From NCBI RefSeq assembly GCF_000330505.1, contig NW_004443552.1:162474-226473 (forward strand): a DNA stretch of 64,000 nucleotides, given 5' to 3'. The notes under the pieces are model-generated. The model was not told where the DNA came from. It worked only from the letters and a program-made list of their open reading frames with translations, and made no database searches. Of this stretch, positions 1 through 8,970 are shown one piece after another. Position numbers and translations under genes: made by a program. The stretch comes from Entamoeba invadens IP1 (taxonomy: Eukaryota > Evosea > Mastigamoebida > Endamoebidae). Position 1 is the stretch's first letter; every line of letters begins with the position of its first letter.

Positions 1-1
1 T

Positions 2-223
2 TTTCTTCTTTTTATACAACGGTACTTCCCATCCAAAATTGCTTTTTATGAAGAAAACAAAACTATATCTTCTAGAAATGTCACCATCGACCTTACTCGG
101 TATTCAATCACTGACATCTTTTTCAATGAAACTATATACCCTTCAAATATTATATTTAAAACTAATGCTGCCACTCGTGTGCAAACAACTCCAAACGCAC
201 GAGTTTCTCTTGTTACACTATAA
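2..223 (+). CDS. 3' end of an unidentified protein gene (left-truncated)
   Basis: An open frame enters from the left edge and runs 73 codons to a TAA at 221-223. Its composition (several Asn-X-Thr sites, balanced hydrophobic and polar residues, frequent C-ending codons) looks like a real C-terminus of a larger protein, perhaps secreted or on the surface because it has three or more potential N-glycosylation sites. The frame has no usable ATG near the edge, so the start lies outside the window. An eight-copy 13-bp repeat starts five bases after the stop. I recognise no family. Another frame over the same bases reads through the repeat and is low complexity, so it was discarded. Confidence 0.6.
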   Translation, partial: FLLFIQRYFPSKIAFYEENKTISSRNVTIDLTRYSITDIFFNETIYPSNIIFKTNAATRVQTTPNARVSLVTL

Positions 224-228
224 AAAAT

Positions 229-332
229 GTTATTCATTTTTGTTATTCATTTTTGTTATTCATTTTTGTTATTCATTTTTGTTATTTAATTTTGTTATTC
301 ATTTTTGTTATTTAATTTTGTTATTTAATTTT
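229..332. repeat. Tandem repeat, 8 copies of a 13-bp unit
   Basis: Eight consecutive 13-mers, GTTATTCATTTTT or the variant GTTATTTAATTTT, start five bases after the stop of the left-edge gene. The same GTTATTCATTTTT occurs once just after the stop of the AAA ATPase gene (19358-19370). The position suggests expansion of a 3' UTR or polyadenylation element; that role is inference. Confidence 0.9.
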
Positions 333-396
333 GTTATAGAACCATTACTAATTTCCATTTCAATCAAACGGATATCGAAATGAAAAATGTTATTTA

Positions 397-1041
397 TTAT
401 GTTTTTGGGAGCAAATCGAACAAAAAGTCGAATTGTTCATCGCCGGTTATTGACTCGACGATGTCCTCCTTTTTAATGACTTTGCGCTTTGCCTCTGAAG
501 TGACCACACTTGCACGTGTAGTCAAATCCATAATGAACAGTTCACAAGCTCTTGAGAGCAATTCGACGGTCTCTGTTTTGACGTGTTTCTTGTCTGTTGC
601 GATTTTCATGAGTTTTCGAATACGAGCGGGTGGGAAAGGCTTCTTCTTAAAGTCTCTCTTCTCTGACTCGGACATCCTCTTTTGCCAAAAATCCTCGCCA
701 ACGCACCTAACTTTGGGTTTAACCTTTTGGTCAAGAGGAGTTGGGTTGATATACCAATTTTGAGAGGGGGGCATTCGAGCTTTGGGGTCGACAATATATG
801 AAAACAGCTGTGAGTCATCACGTTTAGGTTCTTGTGGTTGATACATATTATAGGAATTATACGGAGTGATCATCGAGTCCGATTCCCTTGGAAGACCACA
901 GTTTTGGACCATTTGATATTGAACGGATTGACTTCGCGAATGGGGGTCATAGTAATTGTCTTTTTCTAACAGAGTTGACTGGTCCAATTGTTCATCTTTT
1001 AAAAACGGCGGAGAAAGGGGCGTTTTGGACGGCGATTGCAT
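397..1041 (-). CDS. NFYC: NF-YC (HAP5)-like histone-fold transcription factor subunit
   Basis: The 214-residue protein ends in a histone-fold domain (about residues 137-214) with the NF-YC features PPARIRKLMK at the start of the fold and QFDFLFDLLP at its end, matching the (D/E)QFDFLxDxxP signature of NF-YC/HAP5 subunits. NF-YC pairs with NF-YB, and the dimer recruits NF-YA to bind CCAAT boxes in the nucleus. The first 130 residues are Ser/Pro/Gln-rich and unlike known domains. The fold lies at the extreme C-terminus, whereas animal NF-YC has a long Gln-rich tail after it. The ATG at 1041 is the first in frame. Its 5' end faces the 3' end of the next minus-strand gene about 80 bp away. A Dr1/NC2-type subunit is the main alternative; the ending favours NF-YC. 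Confidence 0.82.
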   Translation of the reverse strand: MQSPSKTPLSPPFLKDEQLDQSTLLEKDNYYDPHSRSQSVQYQMVQNCGLPRESDSMITPYNSYNMYQPQEPKRDDSQLFSYIVDPKARMPPSQNWYINPTPLDQKVKPKVRCVGEDFWQKRMSESEKRDFKKKPFPPARIRKLMKIATDKKHVKTETVELLSRACELFIMDLTTRASVVTSEAKRKVIKKEDIVESITGDEQFDFLFDLLPKT

Positions 1042-1123
1042 CTTTCTCTGTGTTTTTTCGTTTTGATTTTTATTTTTTCAAAATTGGTATTTTTTCTAAT
1101 TTCGTTATAATAAAAACTCAATT

Positions 1124-2716
1124 TTATGAAAACAACCGAGTCGGACGGAAAATAAACACAACTACACCTACCACCAACACAAAGACCACCGCGCCGATCG
1201 ATATAAAGATGTACTGTTTCGACTCGCCTTCTTTGTACTCATTGAAAACTTGTGTACGTGTGTCTGTGTTTTCAATCACTTTCTTTATTACGTTTTGGTC
1301 GTTGTGCTTAACTGCCTGCTCGTTCCGCGTTTTTTCAATCTTGACCGACTCATTTGGAATGTTTTTGACGTTTCTTTTCGGAGCGTCCTGTGCAATTTGT
1401 GGCCTTTTGTCCTCAATCTCGCCAAAAATACTTTTCCTTTCATTCTCAAAGTTAGAGAACTCCTTGTCGAATCTCAACGACTCTCTCATCATTTTCTTTC
1501 TAATCTCGTCAAATGTGCGGAACAACGCAAAACTTGGGAGTTGAAATCCAAGGTCATTAAAGCCAAGCACTCTTGTCTTCCTCTGCCTCATTGGGAAGAA
1601 TTGCTTGAAAAACGGCGTTTGCTCTCTTCTGAATCGAAGAAACCTGGGCATTTGAGTAATCTTTGTCAACTTGAAAGGTCCCCTCACCACCGTCACAACA
1701 ATTCGAGACGTCCCACAGTTCTTCGTCGGCACACACACGTCCACTTTCTCGTGCTTCTTTTTGGCTTTGTACATCGTGCATATACCATTTGGCCCACACT
1801 TCATTTGGTCTGTATTATCTTTGTTAAAGATTGGGGCAATCGGCTGGTTCTTTTCGTTGAACGCGAAAACTCGGACAGTCTCCCCCCGTCTTGCTGCTAT
1901 GGAATAGTTCCTGAAATCACTTTTTTGACCGGGGTTGTGCGCAATCGTCTCTTCAAAGTATTTCGAAGTGACTTTTGTCTTTGTCTCTTCTTTGTACCTC
2001 CTCAGACTGACAGACGTTTCTTTGTCCAAAACCAACGAAATAGAACATTTGCCGCTCTTCTTGGACAACAACGCAATTGTGTATCCGTTTTTACACAATG
2101 AAAAGGTTAGTGGGTGTTGAGCGTCGTCGCAAACAGCGGATATTTGTTTAATTTTATTCTGGCACTCCCCAATTTTAATATGTTGGTTGAACGATGGGAC
2201 TTGAATTTTACAATTTAAACCACAAAACACACTTGTTGGAATTTTGGTGATTCCAATCCGTGTTTGCGCTTGTGGGGTGGGTACAACTGGACTGGCCACA
2301 ACAATTTTTGGTACACGTCTCGACAATAAATGGAGTGTGGACGAGGGTGGGGGAATGGTTGAGAAGTACACCAAATACTTTTCGCTTGTCGGATCAACAA
2401 CGACTTTATTTGTGTCACTTTTTGAGTTCATATAACATTTCTTCAAGTTGCATGAATCAACGACATGCAAAGCTGCTGGTGGGAATATTGTGACATTGAC
2501 TTGTATTGGAATCCTCTCTCTGTTTACCAGTCGATACCACCTCGCAAAGTAGAGCGATTGGTCGTTGCATCCCGTCAGCACTGGAGGTGTTGCTTGAACC
2601 ATTGGACTTTTTATAACCACCCGCGTCTCGTCTGGATTGAGTATGACCTCTTGTGCCTCGTGACAGAGCTGTCCTCGTAAAACAGCACACAAAAATAATA
2701 ACAACAGCGTCCCCAT
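1124..2716 (-). CDS. Type I membrane protein, Cys-containing ectodomain, unknown family
   Basis: The 530-residue protein has an N-terminal signal peptide (hydrophobic core LLLLFLCAVL, residues 4-13), an ectodomain with about 16 Cys concentrated between residues 45 and 350, a highly charged stretch (about 390-490), one membrane helix (about 503-524, rich in V/I/F) and a very short tail. This predicts a single-pass surface or endomembrane protein with its N-terminus outside. Potential N-glycosylation sites are present (for example NVTI near residue 74). The ATG at 2716 begins the signal peptide directly. A T-rich, TATA-like stretch lies about 35 bp upstream. I recognise no domain; I considered HAP2/GCS1 but its signature is absent. 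Confidence 0.8.
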   Translation of the reverse strand: MGTLLLLFLCAVLRGQLCHEAQEVILNPDETRVVIKSPMVQATPPVLTGCNDQSLYFARWYRLVNRERIPIQVNVTIFPPAALHVVDSCNLKKCYMNSKSDTNKVVVDPTSEKYLVYFSTIPPPSSTLHLLSRRVPKIVVASPVVPTPQAQTRIGITKIPTSVFCGLNCKIQVPSFNQHIKIGECQNKIKQISAVCDDAQHPLTFSLCKNGYTIALLSKKSGKCSISLVLDKETSVSLRRYKEETKTKVTSKYFEETIAHNPGQKSDFRNYSIAARRGETVRVFAFNEKNQPIAPIFNKDNTDQMKCGPNGICTMYKAKKKHEKVDVCVPTKNCGTSRIVVTVVRGPFKLTKITQMPRFLRFRREQTPFFKQFFPMRQRKTRVLGFNDLGFQLPSFALFRTFDEIRKKMMRESLRFDKEFSNFENERKSIFGEIEDKRPQIAQDAPKRNVKNIPNESVKIEKTRNEQAVKHNDQNVIKKVIENTDTRTQVFNEYKEGESKQYIFISIGAVVFVLVVGVVVFIFRPTRLFS

Positions 2717-3028
2717 GACAACAACGTCTAACTTTTTCAGTTACTCACAACACATTTAAAAACTGGCACGTCACATTTTTCTAAATGTGTTTTACCATTT
2801 TTATAATAAAAATACTATTCAACAACTGCATGTGTAGAGGACATCGTAAAAATAGATATTTTTTGGTGAGTTATACACATTACCATAAAGTGTCTAATGA
2901 TGACATGGATTACACCATAAATAGACTTGGCATATGTACATATCAGTCCTGTCTTCAATAAACAAATTGTAAGCAAGGAAAGAATTCAACTTTTTAAAAA
3001 CAACCAAAATAAAAAATTTAAGTCAAAA
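2717..3028. other. Intergenic spacer (promoter side of the membrane-protein gene)
   Basis: AT-rich spacer between the 5' end of the type I membrane-protein gene and the 3' end of the TTLL12-like gene. No convincing ORF, RNA or repeat is seen. Confidence 0.6.
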
Positions 3029-4807
3029 TCAATAAACTTGTTTGAAGTCCTTAGACTCCAAGAAGGCAGTCGAGAACACGTTGTTCAAAAACTGGTCATC
3101 TCTTTCGATGTCTTTAGAATAATCGGTGTGCAGATAAAACTCTTTAGCCCGTGTGTGGAATTGGTCGTCAACCTCAAAATCAACGCTGTACAGTGCGCAG
3201 GAGCTTACTTCAGGTGTCAATACATTCGACTTGACCATAGCGTTGAAAATGTGACCCAAGTTGTTTCTCATTCTCTGCAACAATTCGTTCCATCCACACA
3301 GTTTTTCGTGTTCCTTTTTATACACTTCCTCAAACTCTGTGGAGTCCACACTCACGATACCATTCCCACAGTTTATTTGTGTGAAAAGTGCTTCGTAGTC
3401 CCAAAGGTTCTTCATAGAAAACTCTTTCTGTGCAACTCGGACAACAAAATTGTCACACATGTACACGTCGACCTTTTTACTTTCCCACATCTCGTCGTAC
3501 TTCACCAGAATCGTCACAGTGAAATCAAATTTCTTGTTATTCACAAGCAAAGGCTTTGGGCTCAACTGACACACCGTGACGGGTACACTATTCCCAATTT
3601 TAATAACGGGCGTGATATCATCAAAGAGTCCAAAGCATTTTTGGTGTTTTCTCAACACGGGGCGAACTACCCAATAATTTGGTTTTCCTTCTTCTTCCGA
3701 TAAAAAGTACTTCTCGACGTACGACGCACAGCTTTCGGGCTTTGACAAGTCGTACGTGGGTTCGAGCATTTCTTCGAACTTCTCGCCGTAGTACTTTCGA
3801 AGGATTAAAGTGAGTTCTGCGCTCGACAAGAACTTGTCCTGTGCCTGTACTTGGTTGACCCAAGCGTGTGTTCCTTTTATTGTCTCGAAATCTTCGTTCT
3901 CGAGTGTGTTGTCGAACATCAAAAAGTCTGCGTTGTCGATGTCTTCTGCAAACTTGAAGATGTCTATTGTCATTTTTTCTTTGAGTAAATTGTTATGTGT
4001 GAAAATACGATAAGGCGCCGTTTTATATTCTTGTTGAACGAGTTCCAAATTGTAAGGTTCATCACTTTGATTTGGGACGTGTGACTTTCTCTCCTCGACA
4101 AAGGAAATGACTTCGTGGTGTGCTTCAGCAAATCTGTTTCTCAGTGGAATAACATTATAAAAGTCTTCCAACAATTGGAGTGGTGACAAGTAGTCTGAAG
4201 TGATCAAATGTGCGTATTCAATGTCTTTAATAGGAAACAGTAAAGTGTAGAACTTTTCATGGGGCATAAAGAAAAACGGCACTAATTTGCAGTTCCCTGT
4301 TTTCGAATAAATAATCGAATTGCCAACATTATCGACTAAATACCACGCAAGTTCCTCTTCTTTTGTGTCTTTGTTTAATAATCTTAATGGGAAGTTATAC
4401 TCCCACTGGACTTTATAAAACTGCTCAATGCGTTCAAGTGGGCTTTTCCCTTCCGTGTTCAATCCAAAATTCTCTTCATACTCCGCCAACAACTGTGGAA
4501 CCGTTGAAATCGTCTGCATGATATCTTCTTTGTTTGCTGTAAAGTCGTGGTCAATCACAAATATGTTGCTATTCATTTTCAAACCCTCTTCCTTTTTACA
4601 AACAAGTCCATACGGGTTTTTGCGCCCATTTTTTGGGAAGAACTCATCAGGTATTTCGCAGAACTGAAAATAGTCGCCGGCGTCAAAAATTCCCGAGTCC
4701 AATTTATGGAACAAAAGTGTTAAAAGGTTATTTGGTATTCCCAGCGCCTTCAATTGTTCTTTGTGCTGTTGAAGAAAGAAGATCGAGCTACTTGTCACGT
4801 TATCCAT
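3029..4807 (-). CDS. TTLL12: TTLL12-like tubulin-tyrosine-ligase-family pseudo-enzyme
   Basis: The 592-residue protein matches TTLL12 along its whole length. The N-terminal block has HKLDSGIFDAGDYF (human has a HKLE.EVFDAGE block). The middle has FVIDHDFT and APFF-type blocks (VPFFFMPHEK). The C-terminal TTL fold has KFDFTVTILV and ends NNVFSTAFLES, as in TTLL12 (NDVFSTLFL). TTL enzymes ligate amino acids to tubulin tails using ATP, but TTLL12 is known as an inactive family member. Here the catalytic Glu-x-Asn signature before the last block (LEVNxNPD) is replaced by FYLHTDYSKD, and the Gly-rich ATP loop is not visible, so ligase activity is unlikely. The length is close to the human protein (644). 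The ATG at 4807 precedes the conserved N-terminal block by about 15 residues. Confidence 0.88.
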   Translation of the reverse strand: MDNVTSSSIFFLQQHKEQLKALGIPNNLLTLLFHKLDSGIFDAGDYFQFCEIPDEFFPKNGRKNPYGLVCKKEEGLKMNSNIFVIDHDFTANKEDIMQTISTVPQLLAEYEENFGLNTEGKSPLERIEQFYKVQWEYNFPLRLLNKDTKEEELAWYLVDNVGNSIIYSKTGNCKLVPFFFMPHEKFYTLLFPIKDIEYAHLITSDYLSPLQLLEDFYNVIPLRNRFAEAHHEVISFVEERKSHVPNQSDEPYNLELVQQEYKTAPYRIFTHNNLLKEKMTIDIFKFAEDIDNADFLMFDNTLENEDFETIKGTHAWVNQVQAQDKFLSSAELTLILRKYYGEKFEEMLEPTYDLSKPESCASYVEKYFLSEEEGKPNYWVVRPVLRKHQKCFGLFDDITPVIKIGNSVPVTVCQLSPKPLLVNNKKFDFTVTILVKYDEMWESKKVDVYMCDNFVVRVAQKEFSMKNLWDYEALFTQINCGNGIVSVDSTEFEEVYKKEHEKLCGWNELLQRMRNNLGHIFNAMVKSNVLTPEVSSCALYSVDFEVDDQFHTRAKEFYLHTDYSKDIERDDQFLNNVFSTAFLESKDFKQVY

Positions 4808-5040
4808 TTTCTGTTTTTGATGTTCAAAAATAGGGTTATCTTTTCCTTATTCTTCAGAAGTTATATGTTATTCGTATAATGGACAATTTGCAACGAATTG
4901 CATAGTTATAATTATATAGTTAAATAAACTATAAATTAAATGAGTTTTTATTTTTAATAACATTTTTATTACTATCAAAAAAACATTTTAAATAACATTT
5001 TAACATCGCAGATAAAGGAACTCGAAATAAATCATTTACA

Positions 5041-5829
5041 ATGGAAGAAGTGAAGCCTAACAACACAATTTCCGAGCCTTTGGCTGCACCACAAATCCCA
5101 CAAGAAGCAGTTGCGATGGATGAGGAAACCCCGCAACCGATGATTTCTGAAAATCCAGTGGACAAGAAAGAAGAAAAAGAGGAGAAAGTGGTAGAGAAAA
5201 AAGAAGAGCTTCCGACGAGAGTTGGCGAGGCCCGTCTTAAAATATACCCGATCACCAATTATAAGATTATCACACAACCAGACACATCGAAAATCAAGTT
5301 ACAGTCATCACACCATCGAATGGACGTGTTACGCGAGTTTGTAGAGAAAAACCACGTCTCACGCGTCTGTGTCTATGGCGTCATCTTAGTCAATAACATG
5401 GGATTTCCATGTCTTTTAACACTCCAACCCTCCAAAGGATCAACAGCGACTGCAGAGAGTCAATTAATAGGCGGGAAATTGAAAGTGGGAGAGGACGACC
5501 CGGTAGAGGGTTTGAAGCGCAAAATGCGGGACAAGTTGAATCTCGAGTATGGCATTCACTACGACATCGGAGAGTTACTTGGCGTGTTCTATCGAATCAA
5601 TTACGACAAGTATTTATACCCATACATCCCTCCACACGTCACTCTTCCTAAAGAGATCATTAAAGTGTATATGATCCACATGAAGGAGTCCTGTAAATTC
5701 GGGGTCTTAGATTCGGTCTCCTTGAACTCCTTACCACTCTATGACTTACTCAACAACACCGACCTTTTCGATGTGGTCCTTTGTAATATCCCAACTTTAA
5801 TCTCTAGATATATTCTAGTTAATGGATGA
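5041..5829 (+). CDS. NUDT21: CFIm25 / NUDT21, cleavage factor Im 25-kDa subunit
   Basis: The 262-residue protein has a Lys/Glu-rich N-terminal extension (about 70 residues) followed by the CFIm25 Nudix fold. Landmarks are YPITNYK at the start, GGKLKVGEDD..EGLKRKM over the Nudix helix, PYIPPHVTLPKE and a C-terminal LPLYDLL/IPTLISRY. CFIm25 binds UGUA-type elements in pre-mRNA and sets poly(A) site choice in the nucleus. Two of the four glutamates needed for Nudix hydrolysis are missing from the helix (RDKL instead of REL-x-EE), as in human CFIm25, so it should bind RNA rather than hydrolyse nucleotides. The ATG at 5041 opens the first in-frame Met. It is transcribed away from the divergent TTLL12-like gene, with a 230-bp shared AT-rich promoter region. 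Confidence 0.93.
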   Translation: MEEVKPNNTISEPLAAPQIPQEAVAMDEETPQPMISENPVDKKEEKEEKVVEKKEELPTRVGEARLKIYPITNYKIITQPDTSKIKLQSSHHRMDVLREFVEKNHVSRVCVYGVILVNNMGFPCLLTLQPSKGSTATAESQLIGGKLKVGEDDPVEGLKRKMRDKLNLEYGIHYDIGELLGVFYRINYDKYLYPYIPPHVTLPKEIIKVYMIHMKESCKFGVLDSVSLNSLPLYDLLNNTDLFDVVLCNIPTLISRYILVNG

Positions 5830-5959
5830 ACTTTTAACTGATTGATAATTCTAGTTTATTACTAATTACTTGATAGTATATTCTTTATAATACAATTCTA
5901 GTTCTTTTATTCTATTATTTGTCATCTGCACAACTAAGGAATTTCAAACAAAAATAAAC

Positions 5960-6640
5960 TTAGTTTGGTTCAAAACTACCAATTTGTGGTTTTGAAGTGT
6001 TCGATGATTTGATGGTTGAAGTTGGTTGCATTTTGTTGACCACTTTTGGTTCGATGGAAATGCTCGGCTGTTGTGGGACGGATAAAACACCTGGAGTGAA
6101 TTGCATACTTGAAATTTGTTGTGGTTGATTGGTGAAGGGATTGGTCGTTGGAATAGATTTGGTGTTGGGTTGGGCAACGTTTATGATAGGTTGTTGTACT
6201 TGATAAGGGATGGTTGTAGATGGTTGTGACATTGGATTGGAATAAGTGGGGATAGTAGGAACTATACTTGACTTTGGAGTATAAGAATACGATTGAGGGA
6301 CGGAAGGACTGTGTTGATGACCAGCGCTACTCCTCATAGAAGTTTCTTTGTTTTCTTTGAGTGATAAAACTACCGTTTTTAACTCTTCAAGCTGAGTGCG
6401 AAGGGATTGATTTTCTTGTTTGAGAGCCGCAATCTCTTGTGAATTGTCTGGTTGATGCGCAGTATTATTCGCACTGTATATAGCATATGATGTTTCTGAT
6501 AAACACTTCAAAGAAGTTGCTATTGAGCTTAAAGTTTGAACAAATGCTTCATTTGCTGCATTAAGTTTGTTGGAATAATCTTCCAAGGCGGGTTGAACAC
6601 TTTCGCAAAGTGCTTTAACTTCATTCAAATAATTTTCCAT
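5960..6640 (-). CDS. Coiled-coil protein with Gln/Ser/Pro/Thr-rich C-terminal half
   Basis: The 226-residue protein has an N-terminal helical region (about residues 1-60) and a short coiled coil (about 70-100, heptad-like Leu in IAALKQENQSLRTQLEELK), followed by a low-complexity Gln/Pro/Ser/Thr/Asn half with no obvious domain. Such an arrangement is common in adaptor or RNA-granule proteins, but no function can be assigned. The gene converges on CFIm25, whose stop is 130 bp away. The ATG at 6640 is the first in frame. Confidence 0.7.
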   Translation of the reverse strand: MENYLNEVKALCESVQPALEDYSNKLNAANEAFVQTLSSIATSLKCLSETSYAIYSANNTAHQPDNSQEIAALKQENQSLRTQLEELKTVVLSLKENKETSMRSSAGHQHSPSVPQSYSYTPKSSIVPTIPTYSNPMSQPSTTIPYQVQQPIINVAQPNTKSIPTTNPFTNQPQQISSMQFTPGVLSVPQQPSISIEPKVVNKMQPTSTIKSSNTSKPQIGSFEPN

Positions 6641-8340
6641 TAATTTTTTAAGTTCTTTTAACTCCTCTTTTATAGTGTATTTTTTGTGTTATAATCGAAT
6701 GATTTATATATTTTTAAATTCATTTTTTTTAATGAAAGTTTCTACATTTAGTATTTTATTATAAATTTTTAATATTTTTTTTATTAATTTTATTATTGAA
6801 AGATAATTTGTAAATGATTTATTTTCAAAATTTTTTTTTAAGATTGCATCATTATTATTTTGATAAGTTATTATTTAATTATTAATTTATTAATTATTTA
6901 TTAGTCGAAAATAAATTATGTAAATAACATAAATAATAATATATTTCTTTTTTTATTTACTTCTACATATAAATACAAATAATCAATTTTCATTATTTAT
7001 TTGTTAATAAATAATAATAATTAATTAGAAATATTAAAAAATAATTTCATTTTGTAAAACAATATGTTTATTATATAATCTAAATGATGTTACGATAATC
7101 TATAATTATTACAACATTATTTATTTAAAACAAAAAAATCGTTATTAAAATTTTTATATTATCATGAGTTTATAATAATACGAGAGTTAATATATAATTT
7201 CAATTTAAATATTTTAAATATTTTATATATTACCTCAATCATGATTCAGAACATCACACAAAACGGTTTTAATGTTCAAATAACGGTCTTTAATAACATA
7301 GTACAAATTAAAAATATTTTTTTGATGCTTATTTTAAATTCATTTTATGTTTTAGAATTGATTGATATAATAATTTTTAACAAATAATGTATCAAAAGAA
7401 GTTTGAAAAGGGATATCTTTTTAACATCTTAATGGTATTGTATAAATGAAAATTTAAACCGTCTCAACTTTCTTAGGCAATTTTTATACTCATTTAATTG
7501 TAGGTGAAATCTTTTTAATTGAACTTGATGTTTAAAAAGCAATATATCATTTTTAATTGATTTCATTGTCAAAAATGTTATTAGTGTTGAACACTTTTTA
7601 ACAATACACAAAAAGTTGATTTATTTACACACAGTTGTATCACATAAAGAAGGAAAACAATTGATTTGTTTTCAAAAAATTTTCATTTAATTATCTTCAA
7701 TTTAAAACATATCAACTATTCATTCTACTGATAAAAGCAATAAAAAGAGACAATCACCATCTAGAATTCATAATCTCCCAATCAATTTTTTAATAAATTG
7801 TGTCTTCGTTGACAAATTAAAAAAGTCTTAGACGCCCAAACAAAATGGGATTTACTCAAAAATAGCCATGTTGGAATTTTTGTTTTTGAATCAACAAAAA
7901 ATTGCTTTATTATAAAAATAGATTACTTAACTGTGATTTGAGTTTTAATTTAGATTTTTTTTAGCAATTTCATCATTACTTTTTAGTCCTTTAGAATTAA
8001 TAATCAATACCCAAATTATTATATTTATTATTATGTGATACTAACACAAATTATATTAAGATTCACCACTTCTTTTTAAATGCCGAGTTTGTTTAGTTTT
8101 AGTTTTCAACAACTTCAAAAAAAATATATTAAATATTATAATACTAATTAGAAAACATAGTTTTGTTATATTATTTATGCATTTTAAGTATTTTGGTAAA
8201 TGCGTGGATAATAAAATATGCTTCTTTTGTTCTTGCATGTTTTTTTTCTTTAAAACACAACCAGTCTGAATTATACTCGTAGAATACTATTTCAGTTCAT
8301 TTTAATAATAAGGGTGGTTGAGTGAACTCCTTATTTAAAG
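6641..8340. other. Long AT-rich intergenic spacer
   Basis: 1.7 kb of very AT-rich sequence with many A/T homopolymers. The two short minus-strand ORFs in it (near 7.4-7.6 and 8.1-8.2 kb) start at non-ATG codons or are Lys/Asn/Ile/Phe-rich and look random. The last 100 bp is promoter for the 8341 gene. No RNA gene seen. Confidence 0.6.
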
Positions 8341-8970
8341 ATGTCTCTTGGGAATAGGGTATACAATACAAACAAACAAAATATGAAATTATACACAAGA
8401 AGTTCGGAAGAAAAAGGTACAAGTTTTTCAAATGCGAAGTATAAAGTTTTACGAAACTATCAAGCAGAACAACAAGCGATTTTACTTGGTCTTTTAAACC
8501 AAAGTAGTGAAATTGTAATTTCAAAACCACCAAAAAAGACATCTTCAACTCTTCAATTTTTAAACATCAAAAGCATCACTTTCAACAACCAACAAACAAT
8601 AAATTTCGATGAATTAATTATGCGAAGGAGAGAGGAGAAAATTTTAGCAGAAATGAATAATGGCATCCCCGAAAAGACTGCAGTAAGGAGAATGGACAAT
8701 TTCAAATTTACCGAATGTCTGCATGCTTTAACAGACCTTCTGTTCTTAAGCGGATACCTTTTTAATGTGAAACAGTCGACTGGCAAAAACAATGACAAAT
8801 ACGATACTCTTCTCTCCATATATTTCAAAAATACGTTGCTTTATAATACTGTTGATATAGAAAACTTTGGTTCTGCTATTAATACTAAGATAGTTTCCGT
8901 AATGGATAAGAGCAATAACTTCACGTTACACCAAGGAGATTTGAGGCTCTTTTTAAAGAACTTTAAGTGA
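8341..8970 (+). CDS. Uncharacterised Entamoeba-type protein, paralogue of the 19916-20941 gene
   Basis: The 209-residue basic protein has no recognisable domain, but two blocks align by eye with the 341-residue protein encoded at 19916-20941. The first is AEQQAILLGLLN (there AVQQAVLIALLN) followed by a Pro-Glu/Lys stretch and QFL. The second is a C-terminal block with LF-x-K-N-TLLYN-x-V-D-x-x-NFGSAINTKIVSV (there DIGKSVNTVITK). The order and spacing agree, so they are probably diverged paralogues with two small helical domains. The mix of basic residues and helices would suit nucleic-acid binding, but that is inference. This copy lacks the Gln/Pro-rich C-terminal 130 residues of the other. 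The ATG at 8341 is the only early in-frame Met; the 5' spacer is AT-rich. Confidence 0.75.
   Translation: MSLGNRVYNTNKQNMKLYTRSSEEKGTSFSNAKYKVLRNYQAEQQAILLGLLNQSSEIVISKPPKKTSSTLQFLNIKSITFNNQQTINFDELIMRRREEKILAEMNNGIPEKTAVRRMDNFKFTECLHALTDLLFLSGYLFNVKQSTGKNNDKYDTLLSIYFKNTLLYNTVDIENFGSAINTKIVSVMDKSNNFTLHQGDLRLFLKNFK

Noticed and set aside
39..383. 114-codon plus-strand ORF at the left edge
   Set aside because: It starts at TTG and two thirds of it is translation of the 13-bp tandem repeat; another frame gives a better C-terminal protein segment.
1250..2101. Long plus-strand ORF (283 codons) opposite the membrane-protein gene
   Set aside because: It is antisense to a 530-residue ORF with signal peptide and TM helix, and its composition (runs of Cys/Phe/Val/Leu) is typical of a shadow of a GC-rich coding strand.
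1124..2716. Gamete fusogen HAP2/GCS1 identity for the membrane protein
   Set aside because: Topology is similar, but the conserved HAP2 domain signature and Cys pattern are not present.
2927..3703. Plus-strand ORF of 258 codons
   Set aside because: Antisense to the TTLL12-like gene, which has strong family similarity over the whole segment.
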